64,000 nucleotides of DNA from Brachybacterium paraconglomeratum. GTDB lineage: Bacteria > Actinomycetota > Actinomycetes > Actinomycetales > Dermabacteraceae. Positions 54,369 to 63,318 of this stretch are shown here, one piece after another. Location of the stretch: contig NZ_ML133851.1 of assembly GCF_003994255.1 (NCBI RefSeq), positions 124,001 through 188,000 on the forward strand, read 5' to 3'. The notes below the pieces were generated by a model. That model did no database searches. It saw nothing but the letters and a program-made list of their open reading frames with translations, and was not told the DNA's origin. Numbering within the stretch: position 1 is the first letter of the stretch; every line of letters begins with the position of its first letter. Both the position numbers and the translations under genes were made by a program.

Positions 54369-54948
54369 GAGTCGGAAGGCTGCGAGCTCCCTCCGGCGGC
54401 CAGGACTGCCTGCGGGCCCGCGAGGCCTGGGTCGAGATGGAGAACGATGACGTCGAGCTCGTCGACAAGGGGTCGCCATAGCCGTCGACGACTCCACGGC
54501 CGATCCCGTGCGTCGTGCCCGACCGGAGATCCGGGGACGGGCCCGAATCGCCGGATGCGATCGGCGCGGTCCCCCGGCGGCATCGGAGTCGTCGACGTCT
54601 TCGTGCTCCGGCGTCCAGGCGTCCAGAACGAGATGGCCACGTGCGGCCCGTCCCTGACCAACGAGATCTAGACTGGAAACCGGGCCCGGCGCTCACATCC
54701 GACCAGGCCCCGGTGAAGAACGACAACCGTCGATGGCGGCAGGTCATCGTCGACCACAGGGCCGAAGCTTCTTCACCGTCTCCCAGGATCCGGCCCGAGA
54801 ATCGGCAGCCAACACCTGCCGGCACTCCGATGAGCGCAACGGCGACTGCACGAGAGTCGTCCTGCACCCGAACCACGTTGCCCGGTACGGACAGCGTGCG
54901 GCTCGCCCGCACGGGCAGGCCGTCACCTCCCACAGAACGGAGCAGAAC
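54369..54948. other. Interval without a credible gene
   Basis: About 580 bp between the UvrA2 gene and the PfpI-type gene. Several frames are open but none has a good start with ribosome site or a recognisable domain. Irregular G/C periodicity suggests decayed sequence. Confidence 0.45.
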
Positions 54949-55497
54949 ATGGCAGACGAATTACGAGGGAAACGGATCGCGATCCTGGCCGCGGACGGCG
55001 TCGAGCGCGTGGAGCTCGAGCAGCCGCGACAGGCTCTGCAGGACGCCGGGGCCACGACCGTGCTGCTCTCGCTGCACGAGGGCGAGATCAAGGCCCGCGA
55101 GAACGACCTGGACGAGGCCGGGACATTCCCGGTCGATGCCCTGGTGAAGTCCGCCTCGGCCGACGAGTACGACGCCCTGCTGCTTCCCGGCGGCACGGTC
55201 AACCCCGATCAGCTGCGCGTGGACACCGACGCAGTCGGATTCGTGCGCGACGTCATGGCCGCCGACAAGCCGGTCGCCGCGATCTGCCACGGACCGTGGA
55301 CGCTGATCGAGGCCGGTGTCGCGAAGGGTCGGACGCTGACCTCGTACCCGAGCATCCGCACCGACCTGCGCAATGCCGGAGCGAACGTCGTCGACGAAGA
55401 GGTGGCGCGCGACGGGAACCTGATCACCAGCCGCTCGCCCGAGGATCTCCCGGCCTTCAACGCCGCGATGATCGAGCTGTTCAGCCAGGACAAGTGA
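54949..55497 (+). CDS. DJ-1/PfpI-family protein (YhbO type)
   Basis: A 182-aa class I glutamine-amidotransferase-like protein. The nucleophile elbow is AICHGPWTLIEAG with the reactive Cys, plus ALLLPGGTVNPDQLR carrying the upstream acidic partner region and SRSPEDLPAFNAAM near the end. Known relatives are stress proteins proposed to act on glyoxal-type damage or as peptidases. The ATG follows CGGAG. It precedes a small monooxygenase-fold gene by seven bases, forming an operon. An aldehyde-stress role fits the fdhA neighbourhood. Confidence 0.9.
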   Translation: MADELRGKRIAILAADGVERVELEQPRQALQDAGATTVLLSLHEGEIKARENDLDEAGTFPVDALVKSASADEYDALLLPGGTVNPDQLRVDTDAVGFVRDVMAADKPVAAICHGPWTLIEAGVAKGRTLTSYPSIRTDLRNAGANVVDEEVARDGNLITSRSPEDLPAFNAAMIELFSQDK

Positions 55498-55504
55498 GGA
55501 AAAC

Positions 55505-55816
55505 ATGATCAACGTTGCATTGTCGGTCGTCGTGCACGCCAAGCCCGGGAAGGAGCAGGACGTCGCGGACTTCCTCCGCAGCGCCCGACCCATCGTCGAG
55601 CAGGAGGAGGGTACGCAGGCCTGGTTCGCCCTGCAGTTCGACGAATCGACCTTCGGGATCTTCGACGTGTTCCCCGACGACGAGGCCCGCCAGACCCACC
55701 TCTCCGGTGGCGTCGGTCAGGCACTCGCTGCACAGGGAGCTGATCTGTTCAGCACCGAGCCGAGCATCCAGAACGTCGACGTGATCGCGTACAAGCTGCC
55801 CGGCGAGACCTCCTAG
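55505..55816 (+). CDS. Antibiotic biosynthesis monooxygenase (ABM) domain protein
   Basis: A 103-aa dimeric alpha/beta barrel protein (VALSVVVHAKPGKEQDVADF, then GIFDVFPDDEARQTHLSGGV). Small ABM proteins act on quinones, heme or reactive carbonyls; this one is probably co-transcribed with the PfpI-type gene. Substrate unknown. Confidence 0.85.
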   Translation: MINVALSVVVHAKPGKEQDVADFLRSARPIVEQEEGTQAWFALQFDESTFGIFDVFPDDEARQTHLSGGVGQALAAQGADLFSTEPSIQNVDVIAYKLPGETS

Positions 55817-55852
55817 AGAAAAAGCGTCGATTGACCTCGGGGTGCGCCCCCG

Positions 55853-55890
55853 ATCGGCTCCACAGCCGTGGCCACGGCTGTGGAGCCGAT
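55853..55890. repeat. Perfect 38-bp palindrome
   Basis: Two 19-base arms (ATCGGCTCCACAGCCGTGG and its exact complement) meet without a spacer. It lies 36 bp after the ABM-domain gene. As RNA it gives a long stem with a minimal loop, so a terminator is likely, but perfect loopless symmetry is unusual. The rest of the interval to 56172 holds no recognised gene. Confidence 0.85.
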
Positions 55891-56172
55891 ACCCGGGGCG
55901 TCCCGATCCAGGACCGTACGAGTTGCGCTGCCCGCTGGCGGCCGATGGTCCCCTCAGCGGGGCACCCAGACCGCCATGCCGCCCCGTTGACGCATCAGCC
56001 CCTCCTCGATGGTCGGCAGGACAGTGCTGCCTCCGTGGCCCTGCGCGCCCTCGGTGGGCCGTCGCCGAGGCCAACGACGGTCCCGGCGCGGACCTGCGGG
56101 CGCTCGAGGCGTCCCCGGGTGAGCTCGGGGTCGACGCACTCCCGTTCCCGTCGGATCCCTTAGCCTCGCTGC

Positions 56173-56943
56173 ATGTCTCCGACCACCGACCCGTCGGCCC
56201 CCGCGCCCCGCCCTGAGGACCACTCCGACGAGCCGCCCTCCTCGAGCCGCTTCCAGCGCCTGGACGGGCAGGCGGTGCGCCGCTCGGCCGCGGCGCTCGA
56301 ACACCGGATCATGACCCGCTTCCCCGATCGCACTCTGTGGGAGGTGTGCCGGGAGGTGGTGGGGCTCGTGGACGAGATCAACGCCGGCACCGGCATCAGC
56401 CGCCGACGGGTGCGGCTCGCCCGACTGCTCTCACGGCTCGCGATGCTCGCGGTCACGCTGTTCCTCGGCGGGGCTGTCGCGCTCGCGGCGGTGGACCTGT
56501 TCGCGGAGCGTGACGTGCTGGGCCCGCTGGACGTGCTCCCGCTGCTCGAGACGATCATCAACGACCTCGTCTTCGGCGGGATCGCGGTGTTCTTCCTGCT
56601 GCGGATCCCCGAGCGGATGGAGCGGGCGCGCGTGCTGCGGATCCTGCACCGTCTGCGCTCCCTGGCCCACGTGATCGACATGCACCAGCTGACCAAGGTG
56701 CCCGAGCGGCTCGATCGCGGCTCCCGTGCGGACGGCGGGCTGGACCTGGACCGCGCGGAGCTGACCCGCTATCTCGACTTCTGCACGGAGATGCTCTCGC
56801 TGGTGGGCAAGAGCGCGGCGCTCTTCGCGGAGCACACCACGGACGGGGACGTGCTGGATGCGGTCGAGGGCATCGAGGCGCTCACCTCGGACATGGCCCG
56901 CAAGGTGTGGCAGAAGATCGGCATCATCCAGCAGCAGGGATGA
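56173..56943 (+). CDS. Two-TM protein of unknown function
   Basis: A 256-aa protein. A polar N-terminus and amphipathic helices (about 25-95) precede two membrane helices (about 96-118 and 128-150), followed by a helical C-terminal domain that ends KIGIIQQQG. No known domain was recognised. The next gene starts 11 bp on, so they may be co-transcribed. Confidence 0.7.
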   Translation: MSPTTDPSAPAPRPEDHSDEPPSSSRFQRLDGQAVRRSAAALEHRIMTRFPDRTLWEVCREVVGLVDEINAGTGISRRRVRLARLLSRLAMLAVTLFLGGAVALAAVDLFAERDVLGPLDVLPLLETIINDLVFGGIAVFFLLRIPERMERARVLRILHRLRSLAHVIDMHQLTKVPERLDRGSRADGGLDLDRAELTRYLDFCTEMLSLVGKSAALFAEHTTDGDVLDAVEGIEALTSDMARKVWQKIGIIQQQG

Positions 56944-56954
56944 GAGGAGTGGCG

Positions 56955-57374
56955 ATGGACGGGACCGCGCTGCAGCAGGTGGCTCGAGCACAGGCCGAGG
57001 AGCTTCCGGCCGCGAAGATGACGCTTCCGTTCGGCCCGGACTATGACGTCGCGAAGGTGCTCGGGAAGATGTTCTTGCTGCTCACCGAGGTGAAGGGGAC
57101 GCCCGTCGCGGTGGTGAAGGCCGAGCCGCGCGACGCCGAGGCGCTGCGCGGGGCGCACCCGGAGATCACGCCCGGCTATCACATGAACAAGCGGCACTGG
57201 ATCACGCTGAGCCCCGGCGGGCTCGAGGCCGAATTCGTGCGCGAGCTCGTCACGGACTCCTACCTGCTGGTCGTCGAGACGCTGCCGCGGGCGCGGCGGC
57301 CCGTGGATCCACAGACCTTCCTTGCCGCCGAGGGCGGCACCGGCACCTCCTCGACCGACGGGCCGGCGACATGA
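56955..57374 (+). CDS. MmcQ/YjbR-family protein
   Basis: A 139-aa protein with the family pattern KMTLPFGPDYDVAKVLGKMF, then GYHMNKRHWITLSPGG and DSYLLVVETLPRARR. YjbR-like proteins have a CyaY-like fold and are thought to bind DNA or nucleotides; function is unresolved. The ATG at 56955 has AGGAG six bases before it, so it is preferred to the ATG at 56940. Its end overlaps the next gene by four bases. Confidence 0.88.
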   Translation: MDGTALQQVARAQAEELPAAKMTLPFGPDYDVAKVLGKMFLLLTEVKGTPVAVVKAEPRDAEALRGAHPEITPGYHMNKRHWITLSPGGLEAEFVRELVTDSYLLVVETLPRARRPVDPQTFLAAEGGTGTSSTDGPAT

Positions 57375-58372
57375 TCGGCCGCGCGCTCCGCGGCACGGGC
57401 TGGGTGCTGCTGGTCCTGGGCGTGCTCGGCACCGCGGCGCTGCTCGTGCTGCGGCAGGTCACCGTGATCCACACCTGGCACGAGTACCTCACCGCCGCCG
57501 CGTCGTTCATCCCATTGCTCTGGCTGCCGCTGCTGGTCGCGGCGCTAGGACTCGTGCTGCTCCTGCGCGCCCGGTGGCGACTGCTCGCCGCGGCGCTCAC
57601 CCTCGTGCTCGCAGCGGTGACGGCCTGGCCGATGCTCCCCGCCCCGGAGCGGTCGGACACCCCGCAGGTCGCCCCCGAGGGCACGCTCACCGTGCTCTCG
57701 TCGAACATCGAGTACGGCGGCGCCGACATCGACGAGATCACCCGTCTCGCCGAGCAGGGGGTGGACGCGATCGCGCTGCAGGAGGTGACGCCGGAGTTCG
57801 AGGAGGCTCTCGAGACGTCGGGCCTGCTGGAGGCCTTCCCGCATCATGTCGGCACCGCCCGCGACGATGCGGGCGGGACGATGCTGCTCTCCCGCACCCC
57901 TGTCGAGCTGGTCGACTCCACGGAGGGCACCGTCTTCGACAACCTCCTCGCCACCACGACGGTCGACGGCACGCTCTGGCACCTCGGCGTGATCCACACG
58001 GCGCCGCCGCAGATGGGCGCGGAGTCATGGACCGCCGATGCCGCTGCGGTCGGCGAGATGGTCGCGCCGTACGCCGAGGAGAACCTGCTGCTGGTCGGGG
58101 ACTTCAACGCGATCGCGCAGCATCGCACGATGCGCGAGCTTACGGCCGACGGCTCCCTGCGCTCCCTCGCCGCCCCCGGGCGGGGCCGCGGAGAGGGGCT
58201 GTGGGAGCCGACCTGGCCCGTCGGCCGCAGCGTGCCGCCCTTCGCCCGGATCGACCATGCGCTCGTCGGCGCCGGTGTCGAGGGCCCCGTGCCGAGCTAT
58301 CTGACGATCCCGGGCACCGACCACAAGGCGCTGCGGGTGCAGGTCTCCCCCGCCGTCACGGACGGGGACTGA
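57371..58372 (+). CDS. Membrane-anchored endonuclease/exonuclease/phosphatase family protein
   Basis: A 333-aa protein with three hydrophobic segments (about 8-28, 40-62, 68-88) and an outside-facing EEP domain. Catalytic motifs are SSNIEYGG, IALQEVTPEF (metal Glu), LVGDFNAIA, PPFARIDHAL and GTDHKALRV (general base His). Related proteins hydrolyse phosphodiester bonds in lipids or nucleic acids. Overlap with the YjbR gene suggests one transcript. Confidence 0.9.
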   Translation: MIGRALRGTGWVLLVLGVLGTAALLVLRQVTVIHTWHEYLTAAASFIPLLWLPLLVAALGLVLLLRARWRLLAAALTLVLAAVTAWPMLPAPERSDTPQVAPEGTLTVLSSNIEYGGADIDEITRLAEQGVDAIALQEVTPEFEEALETSGLLEAFPHHVGTARDDAGGTMLLSRTPVELVDSTEGTVFDNLLATTTVDGTLWHLGVIHTAPPQMGAESWTADAAAVGEMVAPYAEENLLLVGDFNAIAQHRTMRELTADGSLRSLAAPGRGRGEGLWEPTWPVGRSVPPFARIDHALVGAGVEGPVPSYLTIPGTDHKALRVQVSPAVTDGD

Positions 58373-58399
58373 GCCCTCGCCCGGTCGCCGCGGCGGAGG

Positions 58400-58984
58400 T
58401 CAGCCGCCTGCCAGCAGCCGCTCGGGGACCAGCTCGGCACCCTCGACGTCGGCGAGGAGCGCGGGCGCGATCCGCTCCCCACGGCGGACGATCGTCAGGC
58501 CGCCGCGCTCCTCGAGGATGACGAGCTCCACCTCGGCGGGGTCGAGCACTCCCCCGATGCGCAGCCGGTCGTGCAGCCCGGCCTCCGTCAGCCGGCGTCG
58601 GCGCAGCGACTCGGCGCGACTGCGGCCCTCGAGCATCACGACGCTCGGGCGGCGGCGCATGGCCGCCGGCAGGACCGGTGCGAGGCGGCGGAACGTCCCC
58701 ATCAGCGCCTCCATCACCATGAGCGTGTTCAGCACGAGCAGGGCGCCGATCATCGTCGGCGACTCCCCGAGCATCGAGCGGGCGCTGACCCCGCCGACCA
58801 CGGCGAGCACCACGAAGCTCGCGGTGCTCATCGTCGCCATCAGCCGGGTGCCGGAGAGGTGCACCAGCAGCGAGAAGAACAGGTACAGCACGATCGTGGA
58901 GAGCACCACGCCCGCTGCGCCGGTCCAGCTGATACCGAGATAGTCGTGCCAGAGCAGGTCCAGTTCGATCATGCCCACCATCAT
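58400..58984 (-). CDS. DUF421 (YetF-like) membrane protein
   Basis: A protein of about 194 aa with three N-terminal membrane helices (about 20-95, including GTRLMATMSTASFVVLAVVG) and a cytoplasmic domain (RRPSVVMLEGRSRAESLRRR, then GGVLDPAEVELVILEERGGL), the YetF/DUF421 layout. Function unknown. Starts at 58972 or 58981 are possible alternatives. Convergent with the EEP gene. Confidence 0.85.
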   Translation of the reverse strand: MMVGMIELDLLWHDYLGISWTGAAGVVLSTIVLYLFFSLLVHLSGTRLMATMSTASFVVLAVVGGVSARSMLGESPTMIGALLVLNTLMVMEALMGTFRRLAPVLPAAMRRRPSVVMLEGRSRAESLRRRRLTEAGLHDRLRIGGVLDPAEVELVILEERGGLTIVRRGERIAPALLADVEGAELVPERLLAGG

Positions 58985-59022
58985 GGCAAGCGCCTGCCTC
59001 CGCCCCTGCGACTCCCCGGCCC

Positions 59023-59577
59023 TCAGTTCCTCGCGAGGTCGCGCACCGCGCGCTCGAGCACGGGCCGGACCTCGAGGGACGGGTCGACGGTGAGCCGGTG
59101 CAGCAGCAGTCCGTCGCACAGTGCCATCAGCGCCCGCGCGGCGGGGACGGGGTCCGGGATGCCGACGTCGGCCGTGATCCGCTCGGTCCAGGTCTCGAAG
59201 GCCGCGCGCTGTCTGCGCAGGGGCGCGGCCAGCTCCTCGTCGGCGCCGATCTCGAGGAAGAGCGCGTAGCGGGCGCGGGTGCAGGCGGCGAGGGGGCCGC
59301 TCTGCGCCTCGAGCATGCGCGCGAGCAGGTCCGCGAGCTGCGCCGGGGCGGTGAGGTCGGGGAGCGCCGAGGGGTCGGCGTCGGCCCGCTCGCGCTCGGC
59401 GATGTGGTCCACGACCCCGGCGAGGAGGGCGCGGCGGGTGCGGAACCAGTTCGAGGTCGAGCCGGCGGGCAGCTCAGCGCGGGCGTCGATCCGGGCGTGG
59501 GTGAGCGCGCGGATCCCCTCCTCGCCCAGCAGCGCGACGGCCGCCTCGAGGCTCCGCTCCTTCGTCGTGGCCGCCAT
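59023..59577 (-). CDS. TetR-family repressor
   Basis: A 184-aa regulator with the N-terminal TetR helix-turn-helix (AAVALLGEEGIRALTHARID, AELPAGSTSNWFRTRRALL) and a helical ligand domain. It is divergent from the alpha/beta hydrolase, with an 18-bp palindrome between them, so it probably represses both itself and the hydrolase. Ligand unknown. Confidence 0.92.
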   Translation of the reverse strand: MAATTKERSLEAAVALLGEEGIRALTHARIDARAELPAGSTSNWFRTRRALLAGVVDHIAERERADADPSALPDLTAPAQLADLLARMLEAQSGPLAACTRARYALFLEIGADEELAAPLRRQRAAFETWTERITADVGIPDPVPAARALMALCDGLLLHRLTVDPSLEVRPVLERAVRDLARN

Positions 59578-59610
59578 GGGCTCCCCTCTTCCTCTGCGCC
59601 CGCACTCGAT

Positions 59611-59628
59611 CTACTATGCCCATAGTAG
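59611..59628. promoter_or_regulatory. Palindromic operator between TetR and hydrolase genes
   Basis: CTACTATG-CC-CATAGTAG is a perfect 8+2+8 inverted repeat, 34 bases from the tetR start and 38 from the hydrolase start. It contains TACTAT, a possible -10 box, so bound TetR would block transcription. Confidence 0.8.
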
Positions 59629-59665
59629 TCCTCGTCCCGAGGACTCCCCCTCGAGGAGCGTCGTC

Positions 59666-60574
59666 ATGAGCGCATCCGAGTCCCTCCCCCTGGCCTCCCC
59701 CAAGGACCGCGCCTGGTCCCCGCCGCTCCCTCCGGCCGACGGCATCACCCATCGCAGGATCGCCGCGCCCGGCCTGCGCACCCATCTGGCGGAGTGCGGG
59801 CAGGGCGAGCCGGTGCTGCTCCTGCACGGGTTCCCCGAGCACTGGTGGCAGTGGCGGGACGTGGCGACGGGTCTGGCCGCCGCCGGGTACCGCGCCCTGA
59901 TCCCGGATCTGCGCGGAGCGGGGTGGACGGAGGCGGACTCCCCCGCGCTCGACCGCACCTCCCGACTGCGAGACGTGCTCGCGCTGCTGGACGCCCTGGG
60001 GCTGGAGAGCGTGCGGCTGCTCAGCCACGACATGGGGGCGCTCACCGCGATGCAGCTGAGCTACGGGCATCCCGAGCGGGTGCTCTCCGCGGTGCAGCTC
60101 TCGGTGCCGCCGGCGTTCTTCGCCTTCTCCCCGCGGATCGTGCCGGGCTTCCGGCACCTGCCGCAGTTCCTGCTCCACCGGCGCGGGACCTCGCTGCGCA
60201 GGATCTTCTCCCCCGCCTATGTCGCACGCGGCATGACGGAGGAGGTGAAGGACCGCCACCGCGCGCCGCAGCGGCGCGCGGAGGTCGAGGCCGCCGTCCG
60301 CACGCTGCCCTGGCGGCAGATCCTGCCCGAGGCGCTCCGGATGAGCGCCGGGGTCTATCGTCGGCGCCGCCTCGCGGTGCCGACGATGGTGGTCTTCGAC
60401 CACCAGGACCGCCCCTGGACGGAGCCGGTGGTGCGCCGCATCAGCCGGCATGCACCGCGCTGCGCGGACCGCGTCGAACTCGCCTTCGTCGAGGACGCCG
60501 CGCACTTCCTCACCGACGACGCGCCGGAGGAGGTCACCGCGCTCGCGCTGGAGTGGTTCGCACGGACCCGCTGA
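59666..60574 (+). CDS. Alpha/beta-fold hydrolase, epoxide-hydrolase-like
   Basis: A 302-aa hydrolase. The oxyanion region is LLLHGFPEHWWQWRD (HGxP), the nucleophile elbow is LLSHDMGALTAM with Asp as nucleophile, and the catalytic His is in VEDAAHFLTDDAP. An Asp nucleophile with HGFP suggests epoxide or haloalkane hydrolysis. The ATG at 59666 has GAGGAG eight bases before it. Control by the divergent TetR is likely. Confidence 0.88.
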   Translation: MSASESLPLASPKDRAWSPPLPPADGITHRRIAAPGLRTHLAECGQGEPVLLLHGFPEHWWQWRDVATGLAAAGYRALIPDLRGAGWTEADSPALDRTSRLRDVLALLDALGLESVRLLSHDMGALTAMQLSYGHPERVLSAVQLSVPPAFFAFSPRIVPGFRHLPQFLLHRRGTSLRRIFSPAYVARGMTEEVKDRHRAPQRRAEVEAAVRTLPWRQILPEALRMSAGVYRRRRLAVPTMVVFDHQDRPWTEPVVRRISRHAPRCADRVELAFVEDAAHFLTDDAPEEVTALALEWFARTR

Positions 60575-60602
60575 TACCGCGCGCGGCGCGGCGCCGCCGG
60601 TC

Positions 60603-61328
60603 TCAGCGCTGCTCGGCGCGGCGCACCATCTCGTCGATCCAGAGCGGGGCGAAGGGCGAGGTGCATTTCGGCGGGGTCGGGTAGTCCTTCAGCACCTCGA
60701 GCCGCTCGCCGATCGCGATGGCGCGCTCGCGCCTGGCCTGGTCGTGGATGCCGATCTCGGCGAGGCACTGGTTCATCGCCCACTGCAGGCGCTCGGGGGC
60801 GTCCTTCATCTCCGCCTCGATCTGGTCGAGGAGCGCATCGAGATCGATCCCCTCGGGCGCCTCACCCGCCGGGGTCTTCGCGATCCGGTCGCTGGTGAGC
60901 GCCCATCCGGCGCTCGCGACGACGGGGTCGGCGTCGGCGAACCAGGCCTCGCGCAGCGCCTCGCGGTGCGGGCTCTTCTTGACCATGTAGCTGACCAGCC
61001 ACTCGTGGACCTTCGGCGTCGGCGCCTCGCGCAGCATCGCATCGAGCTCCTCCTCGCCGTACTGCTTCGGTCGGGAGATCAGCAGCGCCAGCAGCTTCGG
61101 GGTGGAGTCCTCGGCAGGCGTCTCCCACAGGGCGCGGGCGAGGTCGGACCGGGTCCTCAGCCGCTTCGCGACCGCGCGGAGCTTGGTGAGGTTCACGGCG
61201 TGGTCGTCGCCGTGCTTCTCGTTCACCGCGCGCATCCGGTCGTCGGCGAGCGCGGCGAGCTCCTCGTGCAGGGCGGCGACCTCGGCCTCGAGCTCGCCGT
61301 CGGTGCGCTGGGTGGCGGCGGCAGTCAT
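60603..61328 (-). CDS. AlkD-like helical-repeat protein
   Basis: A 241-aa helical protein resembling the DNA alkylation repair (AlkD/HEAT-like) family: VNLTKLRAVAKRLRTRSDLA, LARALWETPAEDSTPKLLAL, and the C-terminal DYPTPPKCTSPFAPLWIDEM. AlkD proteins are DNA glycosylases for alkylated bases, but many relatives are uncharacterised. Its ATG overlaps the stop of the P-loop kinase gene. Confidence 0.8.
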   Translation of the reverse strand: MTAAATQRTDGELEAEVAALHEELAALADDRMRAVNEKHGDDHAVNLTKLRAVAKRLRTRSDLARALWETPAEDSTPKLLALLISRPKQYGEEELDAMLREAPTPKVHEWLVSYMVKKSPHREALREAWFADADPVVASAGWALTSDRIAKTPAGEAPEGIDLDALLDQIEAEMKDAPERLQWAMNQCLAEIGIHDQARRERAIAIGERLEVLKDYPTPPKCTSPFAPLWIDEMVRRAEQR

Positions 61329-61891
61329 GGGCGGTGCTCCTTGCTCGCGGGAGCATCCAGGATACGGCCGAGCGCACACGCCAGCTCCTCGCGAGGCAGG
61401 CGGGCATCGAGCCGGTGGACGTGCGGCCGCCCCTCCAGCAGGGCATCGAGCGCGGCGAGGTGCGCCGCGGCGTCGGCAGGGCCGACGTGGCGACCGTTCG
61501 CCGCCTGCTCGGGCCGGTCGGGCGCGGCACGGCGGGAGGCGAGGCGCGCGGCGAGGGTCGCCTCGTCGGCCACGAGCGCGGCCTCGACGAAGCGTGCCCC
61601 GGCCTCGGCGGCGAGCTGCGCGAGCTGGTCGGGGAAGGCCGGGTGGGCGAGGTACTGGCCGATCAGCACGTCGTGCCCGTCGGCCAGATGCCTGCCCGCG
61701 AGCGCGAGGGCGAGGCGCCGTGCCTGGAGCCCGGAGCGGTGCAGGTCCTCCTCCCAGCCGCCGAGGGAGTGCTTCAGCTGGTCGACGTCGAGGGCGAGCG
61801 CGAGCGGGCGCCGGGCCGCGAGCAGCGCGGCGAGGGTGGACTTGCCGCTGCCGGGCGCGCCGTTGAGCAGCAGGAGGGCGGGGGCGGTCAT
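61325..61891 (-). CDS. Small P-loop kinase (AAA_33 type)
   Basis: A 188-aa P-loop protein with LLNGAPGSGKSTLAALLAAR (Walker A) and ALALDVDQLKHSLGGW (Walker B-like) followed by an Arg-rich lid. It resembles gluconate-kinase-like or zeta-toxin-like kinases; substrate unknown. It overlaps the AlkD-like gene by four bases. Confidence 0.82.
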   Translation of the reverse strand: MTAPALLLLNGAPGSGKSTLAALLAARRPLALALDVDQLKHSLGGWEEDLHRSGLQARRLALALAGRHLADGHDVLIGQYLAHPAFPDQLAQLAAEAGARFVEAALVADEATLAARLASRRAAPDRPEQAANGRHVGPADAAAHLAALDALLEGRPHVHRLDARLPREELACALGRILDAPASKEHRP

Positions 61892-62003
61892 CCCGGCAGT
61901 CTCTCGCGGATGCCGCGCCGGCGGGCCCGGGACGCGCCTCGGACCCGCCGCCGTCGACCGTCGGCCGGCGCTCTGCCCGCCGCTGCCGGCCGGGTCCTCG
62001 GGA

Positions 62004-63260
62004 TCAGCCGACGCTCGCGCGCGGCGCGCCGATGCCCGGATCGATCCTCGGCACCTCGCCCGACCCGGGGCGGATGTCGATGTCGAAGATGTCCAGCGGC
62101 AGGTAGACCGTCGCGCAGGCGTTGGGGATGTCGACCACGCCGGAGAACCGGCCCTCGATCGGCGCGGCACCGAGCAGCAGGTAGGCCTGCTCGGCGGACC
62201 AGCCGAAGGTGGTCAGGTACTCGATCGCGTGCAGGCACGCCCGCTGGTAGGCGAGGTGCGAGTCGAGATAGCGCTGCTCGCCGTCGAGGGTGACGGAGGT
62301 GCCGGAGAAGCTCAGCCACTGCGAGTGCTGCGGGGCGGTGTTCCCGGGCATGAAGATCGCGTTCTCGGCGACGTTGTACTTCTCCATCCCGCCGGGGATC
62401 ACGTCGACGTGCAGGTCGATGAACCCGCCCATCTCGATGCCGCCGCAGAAGGTGATCTCGCCGTCACCCTGGCTGAAGTGCAGGTCGCCGACGGAGAAGT
62501 TCGCCCCGTCCACGAACACCGGGTAGAAGATCCTGGTGCCGCGGGTGAGGTTCTTGATGTCCTGGTTGCCGCCGTTCTCGCGCGGCGGCGCGGTGCGGGC
62601 GCCCTCCCCCGCGACCCGGTCGAACTCGCCGTCGGGGACCCCGCCGAGGATCGCGCCGTCCGGCTCGGGCGGCAGGGCGAGTGCCGGCACGCGGTCCGGG
62701 TCGGTCGCGATCAGCGCCGCCTCGCGGGAGTTCCACCTCCCCAGCAGCTCCGGCGAGGGGGCGGTGCCCATGAGGCCGGGGTGGATCATGCCGGTGAACT
62801 CGACGCCGGGGACGTGGCGGGAGGTCGCCCTCTCGCCGCGGAAGTCCCACACGGCCTTGTAGGCGTCGGGGAACTGGTCGGTGAGGAAGCTGCCGCCGTT
62901 GCGCTTGGCGAAGATGCCGGTGTAGCCCCAGCCCTGCCCCGCGAGCGGGCCGTCGTCCTCCTGCGGGATCGGGCCGACGTCGAGGATGTCCACGATCAGC
63001 AGGTCGCCGGGCTTCGCCCCCTCGATGCGGAAGGGGCCGGAGAGGGTGTGGACGGTGTGCAGGGGCGCGGTGGCGATGTCCTCGGCGGAGTCGTCGTTCT
63101 TGATGTAGCCGTCGAACCACTCGCGGCAGTCCACGCGGAAGGTGTCGCCGGGCTTGACGCTGACGGCCGGCGGGATGTCCGGGTGCCAGCGGTTGTGACC
63201 GAGGATCTTCTGCTCGGTGAAGGGCTTCGCGGAGTCGAGGGGGAACACGTTCTGGGGCAT
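62004..63260 (-). CDS. fmdA: Acetamidase/formamidase
   Basis: A 418-aa amidase of the FmdA_AmdA family that releases ammonia from formamide or acetamide. Family stretches are GHNRWHPDIPPAVSVKPGD, VEFTGMIHPGLMGTAPS and MEKYNVAENAIFMPG, and the acidic/His residues of the hydrolytic site are in the LTRGTRIFYPVFVDGANFSV to DLHFSQGDGEITFCG section. GGAAGGAG precedes the ATG. An FmdB-type zinc ribbon gene lies upstream on the same strand, 58 bp away, and is a usual partner. Confidence 0.94.
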   Translation of the reverse strand: MPQNVFPLDSAKPFTEQKILGHNRWHPDIPPAVSVKPGDTFRVDCREWFDGYIKNDDSAEDIATAPLHTVHTLSGPFRIEGAKPGDLLIVDILDVGPIPQEDDGPLAGQGWGYTGIFAKRNGGSFLTDQFPDAYKAVWDFRGERATSRHVPGVEFTGMIHPGLMGTAPSPELLGRWNSREAALIATDPDRVPALALPPEPDGAILGGVPDGEFDRVAGEGARTAPPRENGGNQDIKNLTRGTRIFYPVFVDGANFSVGDLHFSQGDGEITFCGGIEMGGFIDLHVDVIPGGMEKYNVAENAIFMPGNTAPQHSQWLSFSGTSVTLDGEQRYLDSHLAYQRACLHAIEYLTTFGWSAEQAYLLLGAAPIEGRFSGVVDIPNACATVYLPLDIFDIDIRPGSGEVPRIDPGIGAPRASVG

Positions 63261-63318
63261 GCTTCTCCTTCCACAGCGACGGGTCCGCGGATCGGCCCCG
63301 CCGGGTCCTGGGCCGGTC

